The notes beneath the pieces are model-generated. The model was not told where the DNA came from. It saw nothing but the letters and a program-made list of their open reading frames with translations, and ran no database searches. Positions 29,001 to 35,600 of a stretch of DNA of 35,600 nt are shown piece after piece. How positions within the stretch are numbered: position 1 is the stretch's first letter; each line of letters starts with the position of its first letter. The position numbers and the translations under genes were made by a program. Source of the stretch: CAYFPO01 sp964345035 (GTDB lineage: Bacteria; Fidelibacterota; Marinisomatia; SCGC-AAA003-L08; GCA-002704045); the NCBI GenBank assembly GCA_964345035.1, contig CAYFPO010000022.1:1-35600 (forward strand), given 5' to 3'.

Positions 29001-29226
29001 AATATATTTGCTCTGTCGTAAAATCACTTTCCCCATTATCGTCTAAAACTAAATATGCCTTAACTCCTATTACTAATATTTCCTCAACAATTGGAATTAA
29101 TGAAGTAATTGGCTGTTCCCAATGATTATCATGTTCTATAGTATTTACACCACACTCTTCTATCTGTGTGAAAGTAATTGAAGTCAAAAATATTAAGTTA
29201 ATTGTAAAATGGTTAAAAATAGTCAT
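26063..29226 (-). pseudogene. M43-like metalloprotease-dockerin-T9SS protein, split by a frameshift
   Basis: First frame (26692-29226, 844 residues): signal peptide, M43-like domain with HEAGHCFWLYH (170-180), Cys-rich segment GDYLCDTPADT and Met-turn NIMSYYG (Met256). A long beta-rich, probably right-handed helix region follows, then two dockerin repeats (DINRDTSIDIFDITLIVQII; DIDDNDDVSIFDIILALNII), and it ends inside a cohesin-like domain at NLLSKC-stop. Second frame (26063-26698, 211 residues) continues the cohesin-like domain and ends with the T9SS sorting domain (YPNPFNPVTTIRYDIP to KVMLLK). One extra A in the AAA at 26698-26700 restores LLSK-MLNEIAV and about 1054 residues. Without it the protease lacks its export signal for T9SS. 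The second frame has no signal peptide, so an independent gene is unlikely. Confidence 0.8.
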
Positions 29227-29238
29227 TAATAATTCTAC

Positions 29239-30540
29239 TTAATTGCGAGATCCTTTAATGATATAACCGTAATATGGTGATAAAAATCCACCAAAATAGA
29301 AATTATCATTTTTATAATCTAAATGATATTGAAGAAGTAAATAATCGTCAGAAAATTGTGTATTATAATCCCACGTCTGCCCGTTAAAGTGCGAATATGT
29401 ACCGTAATAATTCATAATTATGATATCATTATAGTGGTTTCCTCTAATACTAGGACCCAACCCTATAGAATTAATTATATTTTCATTATTTAACAATATT
29501 CCTTCACCAGTACTTAATGACTCTTTCCAAAGTCCAGCACTTCCAGCTAAATATAATGTGTCATTAAAAGCCCACACACTTGTAATATAACCAGAGAGGG
29601 CATCCTCATCTATTGGAAATGGTGCATAAGATTCATATTTAATAAACCAATTTAATCCATCATATTCTAAGACATAAGATTCTGATGGGAAATTTGGGTC
29701 AAATTCTACAACCCAAATATGATCGTTACCTATACCGTAAATATCTTGTATTCGTTCATATACCGGAGTGTTAATTTCTGTGAAGTTTTCTCCATCAAAA
29801 TGTGTAATAACACCTTGATTGCTAACGAACCAAACGTCATTGGGCGATGATTTCCATATTTGCATAATTTGACCATCGGTAGGTACTCTATCTGAAGTCC
29901 ATTCAGATCCATCATAATAATTGTATGATCCGATTTGAGCTACCATCCAAATATCATTTGGTGCGAATGCTTCTAACGCTACTATTGGACTATACACCAT
30001 TGTTTCAAAAATTGTTGACCAAAATTCTATGTGAAATAATTGCCAAATATTACCATTCCAATGGGCTAAATTATAATTTTGAATAATTGTATCGGAATCA
30101 ATTATGATGATTTCACCACCTGCAAAAACATTATTTTCATTAATTATTGATATAGTAGTTATTTTACTCCATAATTCACCAATAGTATCAATTTCCCAAT
30201 CAAATTCATGTGATGTAAAAGGATAACAGCATTCACTGTAATTTTGTTCACAAGGGTAGTCCCATTGGTCACTAATGCAATAGTCTTCCAGTACAACACC
30301 AACTAAAACTACAATATCACTAATGTTTAGATCCTCATCCACATTCACATCCCCAGCCCAGAGTTCATATTCTGTAGGTTCAGGTGGGACTTCCAAAACA
30401 ATGTTTACCGTGCGGATGATATCCAGTATATCAATCGCACCATCCTGGTTCAGATCACCCAGGAGGTCTCTGTCTTGTAGTAACGGGAGAGTTAACAAAA
30501 TCAGGATATGAAATTTTGCATGAAAATTTTTCACATTCAC
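29239..30540 (-). CDS. dockerin/beta-propeller secreted protein (two dockerin repeats)
   Basis: Protein of 433 residues, the intact reference copy of this family in the window. Signal peptide (FHILILLTLPLLQ) is followed by repeat 1 (GDLNQDGAIDILDIIRTVNI), the linker PPEPTEYELWAG, repeat 2 (DVNVDEDLNISDIVVLVGVV), a Cys-rich linker (CEQNYSECC) and propeller-type repeats (NNVFAGGE, NDIWMVAQIG, QIWKSSPNDVWFVSNQG, DIYGIGNDHIWVV, SVWAFNDTLYLAG). It has no sorting domain, so export may stop at the periplasm or depend on a partner. It starts at GTG 30540, overlapping the HD-GYP stop by 4 bases. A clear ATG is absent nearby and the SD is weak. It is followed 12 bases later by the M43-like protease. 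Confidence 0.8.
   Translation of the reverse strand: MNVKNFHAKFHILILLTLPLLQDRDLLGDLNQDGAIDILDIIRTVNIVLEVPPEPTEYELWAGDVNVDEDLNISDIVVLVGVVLEDYCISDQWDYPCEQNYSECCYPFTSHEFDWEIDTIGELWSKITTISIINENNVFAGGEIIIIDSDTIIQNYNLAHWNGNIWQLFHIEFWSTIFETMVYSPIVALEAFAPNDIWMVAQIGSYNYYDGSEWTSDRVPTDGQIMQIWKSSPNDVWFVSNQGVITHFDGENFTEINTPVYERIQDIYGIGNDHIWVVEFDPNFPSESYVLEYDGLNWFIKYESYAPFPIDEDALSGYITSVWAFNDTLYLAGSAGLWKESLSTGEGILLNNENIINSIGLGPSIRGNHYNDIIIMNYYGTYSHFNGQTWDYNTQFSDDYLLLQYHLDYKNDNFYFGGFLSPYYGYIIKGSRN
30371..30469 (-). repeat. 99-bp direct repeat, copy 2 (dockerin-coding)
   Basis: Partner of 14591-14689, same strand, one mismatch, about 15.8 kb apart. It codes for dockerin repeat 1 and the following linker. Confidence 0.9.
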
Positions 30541-32192
30541 GCACTTTCTTTAGTTGGGGTTTCCTTGGGTTTTTCATTTTTACCGGTTTGACCATTTGTT
30601 TTGTTTTCATCTGTTTTTTGATCGGCTGCTTCGCCCGGTTTTTTCTCCCAGAGTTCATGGCTGATGAACAACTCTACCACATCAGGGTCAAATTCACCAA
30701 ACTTTGCACCGGAACGGAGAATATCACATGCTTTCTCCAAAGGCGTGGGCGGTTTATATGGTCGATCCTGAGCTCTCAATGCATCCCAAACATCAGCCAC
30801 ACACATAATCCGGGCAGGAAGAGGAATTTCATCTTTGGTTAATCCATTGGGATATCCCTTTCCATTCAGCCATTCATGGTGAGATCCTGCATATAATGGA
30901 ACATTCTTCAGTTTCTCCGGGAATGGAAGTTTATCCAGTAGATTTCGTGTATGCACTACATGACTCTGGATTTTTTTTCTCTGTTCGTCGGTGAGATTCC
31001 CTTTTATTACTCCAAAATTGTCCCATTCTTCCTCAGTCAAATATGGGTGGGATTCACCAGAAAAATCCACAAATGTTTTTTTTGCGATCCCATTGAGTAC
31101 TTCTTCTTTTTCCGGTGGGAGGAAACCCGGTTTATTCACCCAATTAATAAACTCAAAATCCGAATTCCATTCTTCCATTTCTTCGGTAAACTGTTTATCC
31201 TCAAAATCTTCTTCTTTTCCATTTTTCAGATTTCTCATTATCAACTTCCCCTTGATGATATGTTTCATTGTTTCAAACCGATCAAGTACTACCTGAAAAT
31301 CAGAACCATCCAGTTTATTGTGTTTCTCTAATACATTTTCCGGCACTCCGATTTTTCCTACATCATGCATCAATCCGGATACCCATATCTCTTCCAGTTC
31401 ATCATCTGTAAAATGTACATCCGCAAAGGGTCCTTCAGTCTGCAGATTTATATCCTCCGCAATTTTCCGTGTAAATTTTGCCACACGGCTGGAATGACCT
31501 GCAGTATGCGGACTTCGGGCATCAATGGCTTTTACAGTGTAACGAGTCATGGATTTGAAAAGATTTTCAATTTGTATGATGAGTTGGGCAGTATTTATTG
31601 CCACTGCTGCCTGAGATGCCAACGAATGTACCAGATTCTCAAACCGCTGCTCAAACGGGATTCGTTCACCTTCAGCAGAAAGCGCATTGATTAATTGAAG
31701 TACACCGATGATATTATCCTTGTGATCTTTCATAGGTATAACCATCATGGATAAAGTTATATAACCCGTCGCTTCTTCAAACTTTTTCGGACCGGTAAAA
31801 TCAAACCCCTCAAAATCATAAACATCCGGGATATTGACAATATTTCCGGTTAAACCAACGTGGGTCGCTACATTTTGATGATTAGGTTTACCATCAATAT
31901 ACATCGCCATCGGTGGCATGGTGATTTTATTATCCGTGGTTCCGCCCGCGTAAAAATTCATCGATTTTGTCTGCATTATTTCAAATTTTAGATGAGTTCG
32001 TTTATCATTCAATCGATATAGTGTGCCGCCATCACAATTTGTAAATTTTCTGGATTCTGTAACTATTGTCTCCAACAGTTTATTCAGATTTTTCTCGCTG
32101 CTTAGAGCAATACCAATATGGTTCAGTTTATCCATATCCTGCTGGATTGTCTCCAGTTTCTGATTTAAATCCTGTTTGTTATTTGTACCCAT
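30537..32192 (-). CDS. GAF-HD-GYP cyclic-di-GMP phosphodiesterase-like protein
   Basis: Protein of 551 residues. A GAF sensor domain (about 20-205) is followed by an HD-GYP domain with HTAGHSSRVA (229-237), HDVGKIGVPE (276-285) and HHEWLNGKGYP (438-448). All metal-binding residues appear present, so breakdown of cyclic di-GMP is likely. The spacing between the HD and GYP motifs (about 160 residues) is larger than usual because of a charged insertion of about 100 residues. A Lys/Glu/Pro-rich tail of about 35 residues closes it. It is cytoplasmic with no membrane segment. SD GGAGAG lies 4-9 bases before the start. Its stop overlaps the start of the propeller gene. Confidence 0.9.
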   Translation of the reverse strand: MGTNNKQDLNQKLETIQQDMDKLNHIGIALSSEKNLNKLLETIVTESRKFTNCDGGTLYRLNDKRTHLKFEIMQTKSMNFYAGGTTDNKITMPPMAMYIDGKPNHQNVATHVGLTGNIVNIPDVYDFEGFDFTGPKKFEEATGYITLSMMVIPMKDHKDNIIGVLQLINALSAEGERIPFEQRFENLVHSLASQAAVAINTAQLIIQIENLFKSMTRYTVKAIDARSPHTAGHSSRVAKFTRKIAEDINLQTEGPFADVHFTDDELEEIWVSGLMHDVGKIGVPENVLEKHNKLDGSDFQVVLDRFETMKHIIKGKLIMRNLKNGKEEDFEDKQFTEEMEEWNSDFEFINWVNKPGFLPPEKEEVLNGIAKKTFVDFSGESHPYLTEEEWDNFGVIKGNLTDEQRKKIQSHVVHTRNLLDKLPFPEKLKNVPLYAGSHHEWLNGKGYPNGLTKDEIPLPARIMCVADVWDALRAQDRPYKPPTPLEKACDILRSGAKFGEFDPDVVELFISHELWEKKPGEAADQKTDENKTNGQTGKNEKPKETPTKESA

Positions 32193-32314
32193 TTACTCTC
32201 CAAAATTAGATATTTTTTTGCACAGAAATACCAACTTATACCCCAATTGCAGTTCCATTCTCCACAATCAGCACCGCAGGGGGAAATTAAAACTATGAAA
32301 AATTGGTGATTATA

Positions 32315-33451
32315 TCAAAGAATTTCTGCATTTTTACGCACATAATTGCAGAGAAAGACTGCCGGTATTAAAATAGACCCCAGAACTGGAAAAATCAGAT
32401 TAAGTGATAGGTATTCTCCAATATATCCACCGCCGACTCCTGCCAGTGAACCCACACCAAATCCCAGTCCATTGGATATACCGAAAACCATCCCCTTTTG
32501 AATTTTTGGGGTGATATCAGAAATTAAACTGTTATTTACCGGTTGGAAGGAAAAGTTGATTGCACCCAAAATTACTACTATCCATACCAAAACCCAGTTG
32601 GACATGTAACCCATCAATAACAAAAATGGAATATTCAGACCCACTACCCAAATGAGCAGGTTTTTCCGTGGATGGTTTTCACCTATCCTGCCGCCAATAA
32701 TTTGACCCACGGCACCGACAACCAACACCAATGCTGTGAGCACCCCTCCCTTTAATACTGCATCAATGTTCCACATCACCGATTCAGAGAAATACAACGG
32801 TAAAAAATGAAACAAGCCCTGATGGGTAAACCCCCACAGTGCTCCGATCAGAAATATCGCAAAATGTGTGGTTGTTAAGGTGGGAAAATGGTTCTTTGGT
32901 TTTTGATGATTTTCATCATGCGCTATAAAAATTGAATTTATTATTAATCCGATAACGGCAATACAGCCCATCACCAAATACGCCCACCGCCATCCTGCTA
33001 AAACTGAAACACCTGCACCAATAAGCGGCCCCGCTGTTAATCCTACAGACCCTGCAATTCCGTGATAAGCCATATATTTTGGAACAGAATCTGTATTACT
33101 GATGAGCTTTAACCCGGCTGGATGATATAAACCCGCAAAAAATCCGACACAGCCCATTCCGATTGCAATCATAAAATAAGACTCTGAGAAAGTTAGCAGA
33201 ATTGTTGACAAGATTAATCCGGTAAAATATAGATTCAACACGAACCGTGAGCCGTATCTGTCAGACAGCCATCCTGCAGGATAGGATGCGGCGCTGAAAA
33301 ACAAAAACTGAATGGTCCCCAGTTCTCCTAATTCAACCAGAGACACCTTGAATTCATCCCGGACAATAATCAACACAGCCGGGAAGATGAGTGTTACTGC
33401 ATGATCCAGAAAATGACCAAGACTGGTTATGGTTAATATTTTACGATTCAT
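32315..33451 (-). CDS. major facilitator superfamily transporter, Fsr-like
   Basis: Protein of 378 residues with 11-12 hydrophobic helices. The motif GWLSDRYGSRFVL after helix 2 is the MFS motif A (GxxxDRxGRR). GFFAGLYHPAGLKLIS is reminiscent of fosmidomycin-resistance-type (Fsr) carriers. The substrate cannot be told. It has its own transcription context: it follows the rplS terminator and ends about 120 bases before the HD-GYP gene. Those 120 bases contain no gene; an AT-rich TATAAT-like box at 32309-32314 has no matching -35. Confidence 0.85.
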   Translation of the reverse strand: MNRKILTITSLGHFLDHAVTLIFPAVLIIVRDEFKVSLVELGELGTIQFLFFSAASYPAGWLSDRYGSRFVLNLYFTGLILSTILLTFSESYFMIAIGMGCVGFFAGLYHPAGLKLISNTDSVPKYMAYHGIAGSVGLTAGPLIGAGVSVLAGWRWAYLVMGCIAVIGLIINSIFIAHDENHQKPKNHFPTLTTTHFAIFLIGALWGFTHQGLFHFLPLYFSESVMWNIDAVLKGGVLTALVLVVGAVGQIIGGRIGENHPRKNLLIWVVGLNIPFLLLMGYMSNWVLVWIVVILGAINFSFQPVNNSLISDITPKIQKGMVFGISNGLGFGVGSLAGVGGGYIGEYLSLNLIFPVLGSILIPAVFLCNYVRKNAEIL

Positions 33452-33458
33452 TAGAAAT

Positions 33459-33494
33459 AAAAAAAGCTCCTGTTCAGTTCATCCCAGGAGCTTT
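33459..33494 (-). terminator. Rho-independent terminator of the rpsP-rplS operon
   Basis: On the minus strand AAAGCTCCTG (33485-33494) pairs with CAGGAGCTTT (33463-33472), a perfect 10-bp stem with a 12-nt loop. A run of T (33465-33459) follows. It lies 18 bases after the rplS stop. Confidence 0.92.
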
Positions 33495-33512
33495 AATCGT
33501 TAGTTAACGAAA

Positions 33513-33857
33513 TTAATTTCTTTCTTTAATTCTTGCTGCTTTTCCTCTTCGGTCACGTAGGTAATACAATTTTGCACGACGCACCTTACCCCTCTTAACA
33601 ACCCGTATGGTTTCAATATTTGGAGAATGAAAGGGAAATATTCTTTCCACTCCAATACCATTGGATATTTTTCGTACAGTAAATGTCTTGTCAATTGCAT
33701 GTCCCGCTGAAACAGCAATCACCACACCTTCAAAAGTCTGTAACCTACTTCTGCCTCCTTCAATCACTTTTACGTCTACAGCGACAGTGTCCCCGGATTT
33801 GAATTTGGGTAAATCAGTTCTTAAATCTCCTTGTATTGTCTCTGTTATTTTATTCAT
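33513..33857 (-). CDS. rplS: 50S ribosomal protein L19
   Basis: 114 residues from the ATG at 33857, the usual L19 length. Conserved blocks are SGDTVAVDVKVIEGGRSRLQ, FEGVVIA, FTVRKISNGIGVERIFPFHSP and the C-terminal RRAKLYYLRDRRGKAARIKE. It sits at the 30S-50S interface. An upstream in-frame ATG at 33878 directly follows the trmD stop, but GGAG 6 bases before 33857 supports the shorter form, and the extra seven residues are not family-like. Last gene of the operon. Confidence 0.96.
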   Translation of the reverse strand: MNKITETIQGDLRTDLPKFKSGDTVAVDVKVIEGGRSRLQTFEGVVIAVSAGHAIDKTFTVRKISNGIGVERIFPFHSPNIETIRVVKRGKVRRAKLYYLRDRRGKAARIKERN

Positions 33858-33878
33858 TGGTAACTCCAATTCTATCAT

Positions 33879-34580
33879 TTACTGTTTTGTTTCCTTATAT
33901 TTTTTCCAAAGATCCGGACGAAGCATTTTCGTTGCTTCTTCCCGTTTATTTTGCTGCCATTCAGCTATTTTTCCATGGTCACCGGATATTAACACATCCG
34001 GAACCATTAAATTTTTATATTCAGCAGGACGGGTATAGTGAGGGCAATCCAGTAGATCTTCCATAAAAGAGTCTGATTCTGCGGATTCGTAGCTATTTAG
34101 CACTCCGGGAATCAATCTTACCGCAGCATCTAAGATCATAAGTGCTGGCAGTTCACCGCCTGTTACCACAAAATCTCCAATGGAAATTTCATCTGAAACC
34201 AGTTCATCCCTAATACGTTGATCAATACCTTTGTAATGCCCGCAGATAAACACCAAGTGATCTTCCTTCGATAATTCCCTGGCAGTGCCCTGGGAAAATT
34301 GAATCCCATCCGGAGTTGGAAAAATTACTCGGGAGTTTTCTCCGTTGTTTAAAACCTTATCCAATGCTCTGAAAACAGGTTCGGGCTTCAGGATCATTCC
34401 ACTGCCGCCCCCGAAAGGATAATCATCAATCCGATAATGGGGAGGATCTGCAAAATCGAATAAATTATGTATTTGATATTTAACCAGTTCTTTTTTTTCT
34501 GCTCGCCCTAAAATGCTTTCACTGATCACTGATCTCACCAGAACAGGGAAAGGAGTTAGTATATTAATCCTGAGCATCAA
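33879..34580 (-). CDS. trmD: tRNA (guanine-37-N1)-methyltransferase TrmD
   Basis: Protein of 233 residues. SPOUT knot motifs are present: PFGGGSGMILKPEPVFRA, ICGHYKGIDQRI and SIGDFVVTGGELPALMI. It methylates G37 of tRNAs using SAM, preventing frameshifts. Starts inside the rimM stop (4-base overlap) in the conserved rpsP-rimM-trmD-rplS order. Confidence 0.97.
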   Translation of the reverse strand: MMLRINILTPFPVLVRSVISESILGRAEKKELVKYQIHNLFDFADPPHYRIDDYPFGGGSGMILKPEPVFRALDKVLNNGENSRVIFPTPDGIQFSQGTARELSKEDHLVFICGHYKGIDQRIRDELVSDEISIGDFVVTGGELPALMILDAAVRLIPGVLNSYESAESDSFMEDLLDCPHYTRPAEYKNLMVPDVLISGDHGKIAEWQQNKREEATKMLRPDLWKKYKETKQ

Positions 34581-35095
34581 TCAAGCAGCCCATCGAGCAC
34601 CTCAATGATGATCCTGCCCTTGTGAATGTCAATAAGCTTTACTACATCGTCAATCAACGGAATTAAATACTCCTCATCATTTTGATTGACTACCAGCACA
34701 TCATTTGCCGGCAGGGATAATACATCTTCCACAATTCCTATCAGATTATTTTCTGAATCAAAAACATGACATAAAACTAAATCAGTCAAATAATAAGAAC
34801 TGTTGTCAGTCTCAGGTAATTGGTTTCTGGAAACAAAGAGCAACAAGCTGTGTAATGTTCCCGCCTGTTCCCGAGATGTTATACCCCTAAATTTCAATAA
34901 TGGGGAATTGCTGTTCAATTTTGCAATTTCCACAATTTCTTTTCTGATTGTTTGTATATCTTTACCCAACCAGACAATCATATCTATTACCGGGAGAGAA
35001 GTCTTTAAGTTATAGGGTGAATAATGAACTTCACCTGATAATCCGTGGGGTTTACCAATAGTCCCCAGTCCTACCAGAGAAGTTTTATTATTCAA
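34577..35095 (-). CDS. rimM: 16S rRNA processing protein RimM
   Basis: Protein of 172 residues. The N-terminal barrel starts with VGLGTIGKPHGLSGEVHYSPY, and the C-terminal PRC-barrel includes LIGIVEDVLSLPANDVLVV and EEYLIPLIDDVVKLID. It binds S19 and helps mature the 30S head. It overlaps khpA by 8 bases and trmD by 4. Confidence 0.94.
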   Translation of the reverse strand: MNNKTSLVGLGTIGKPHGLSGEVHYSPYNLKTSLPVIDMIVWLGKDIQTIRKEIVEIAKLNSNSPLLKFRGITSREQAGTLHSLLLFVSRNQLPETDNSSYYLTDLVLCHVFDSENNLIGIVEDVLSLPANDVLVVNQNDEEYLIPLIDDVVKLIDIHKGRIIIEVLDGLLD

Positions 35096-35321
35096 TTATT
35101 TCAAGAATCGATCGTTTGCCGCCTTTTTTAGCAGTTGCAGCAGAAAGTAGTGTTCTGATCGCACCAACATTCCTACCTCGTTTACCGATCACCTTACCAA
35201 GATCACCCTCACCAACAGTTAATTCGTAAATCTCAGTGCTGTCTCCCTCGATAACTGAAACTTTGACCTCATCTGATTTGTCTACGATTGCTTTCACTAT
35301 TTCTTCTAAGAGTTGCTTCAT
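35088..35321 (-). CDS. khpA: KH-domain RNA-binding protein KhpA
   Basis: Protein of 77 residues, almost only a KH domain, with the GxxG loop in LGKVIGKRGRN and ending in GGKRSILEIIE. Homologues bind RNA with KhpB. The rpsP-khpA-rimM-trmD order is common in bacteria. A strong SD (GGAGG) lies in the 14-base gap after rpsP. Confidence 0.93.
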   Translation of the reverse strand: MKQLLEEIVKAIVDKSDEVKVSVIEGDSTEIYELTVGEGDLGKVIGKRGRNVGAIRTLLSAATAKKGGKRSILEIIE

Positions 35322-35335
35322 TTCTACCTCCAGTT

Positions 35336-35600
35336 TTACTTGGTTGATTCTGTTTCTTCTGTATCCTCAGTTTCATCGGGACTGTCAGATTCCTCTTCTT
35401 TTTCTTCAACAGGCGTTTCTTCTGATTCCGGTGTCTCAGTATCTTCCTCAGATGATTCAGATTCTTCACTACTCACATCACTGCCTACTTCAGAAGAATC
35501 ATCGACCGGTGGCTTGTCATCTTCTACAGGAGCAGTTTCAGCCTCAACAGGTTCTTCTTCCAGTTGTGCTTCCGTTTCTTCTGTTTCTTCAGAAGCAGCT
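35336..35600 (-). CDS. rpsP: C-terminal acidic extension of 30S ribosomal protein S16 (partial, runs off the window)
   Basis: Open frame entering from the window edge and ending at TAA 35336-35338. All 87 visible residues form a low-complexity acidic tail rich in Glu, Ser, Thr, Asp and Pro, such as EETEETEAQLEEEPVEAE. It contains no folded S16 sequence. It is assigned as rpsP from its place directly before khpA-rimM-trmD-rplS and because FCB-group S16 proteins often carry such tails. The S16 core would lie beyond 35600. The assignment is by context; it could be a different acidic protein. Confidence 0.65.
   Translation of the reverse strand, partial: AASEETEETEAQLEEEPVEAETAPVEDDKPPVDDSSEVGSDVSSEESESSEEDTETPESEETPVEEKEEESDSPDETEDTEETESTK

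Noticed and set aside
14591..30469. Insertion sequence or composite transposon
   Set aside because: The 99-bp repeats lie inside coding sequence, and no transposase, integrase or terminal inverted repeats were seen.
30951..31331. Plus-strand ORF of 126 residues inside the HD-GYP gene
   Set aside because: It is antisense to conserved HD-GYP sequence, and its Phe-rich composition comes from the reverse complement of Lys/Glu codons.
35269..35469. Basic minus-strand ORF of 66 residues
   Set aside because: It is a frame shadow of the acidic tail and the khpA start, with a composition (Lys/Arg/Asn) expected from shifting GAA-rich codons.

Overview
The window is a tightly packed bacterial chromosome segment in which every gene but one (a crotonase at 282-1058) lies on the minus strand. 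It probably comes from an uncultured member of the FCB superphylum, most likely Candidatus Marinimicrobia/Neomarinimicrobiota (SAR406) or a close relative. The reasons are secreted proteins with C-terminal type IX secretion (T9SS) sorting domains ending in KxQKVMLLK/N, dockerin repeats on surface proteins, a PorV/PorQ-like outer-membrane protein, and ribosomal protein S16 with a long acidic tail. This placement is an inference; no 16S gene is present.

Layout, low to high coordinates. (1) 10-121: tRNA-Arg(UCU) and its terminator. (2) 282-1058: crotonase. (3) 1055-9585: a housekeeping run, transcribed right to left: yicC, gmk, rpoZ, type-4 uracil-DNA glycosylase, dnaB, rel/spoT, ruvX, lnt and a small envelope protein, mostly with overlapping ends. 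(4) 9617-15796: accessory surface cluster A: PorV/PorQ-like protein, dockerin/beta-propeller protein, subtilase fragment, LRR-dockerin protein, and a subtilase-dockerin-cohesin-like-T9SS protein. (5) 15801-21665: selA-selB-mutS, overlapping. (6) 21769-30540: accessory cluster B: dockerin/propeller protein, M43 metalloprotease, gluzincin metalloprotease lipoprotein, second dockerin/propeller protein. (7) 30537-32192: GAF/HD-GYP protein. (8) 32315-33451: MFS transporter. (9) 33463-35600: the ribosomal operon rpsP(3' end)-khpA-rimM-trmD-rplS, closed by a clear terminator.

The most interesting content is clusters A and B. Both pair secreted proteases with small proteins made of a signal peptide, dockerin repeats, a Cys-rich linker and a beta-propeller. 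The large proteases also carry dockerin repeats, a cohesin-like beta domain and a T9SS sorting domain. This suggests a cell-surface assembly held together by dockerin-cohesin-like contacts and exported through T9SS.

The same genes carry an unusual concentration of lesions: a TGG-to-TGA nonsense codon, two single-base frameshifts, a 3'-truncated subtilase, a subtilase whose catalytic Ser reads Tyr, an HExxHxxGxxH motif with Trp for Gly, and loss of one dockerin repeat. The housekeeping genes look intact, so the accessory surface genes appear to be decaying or diversifying selectively. A 99-bp near-identical direct repeat links the two clusters. No region longer than 300 bases lacks a gene.
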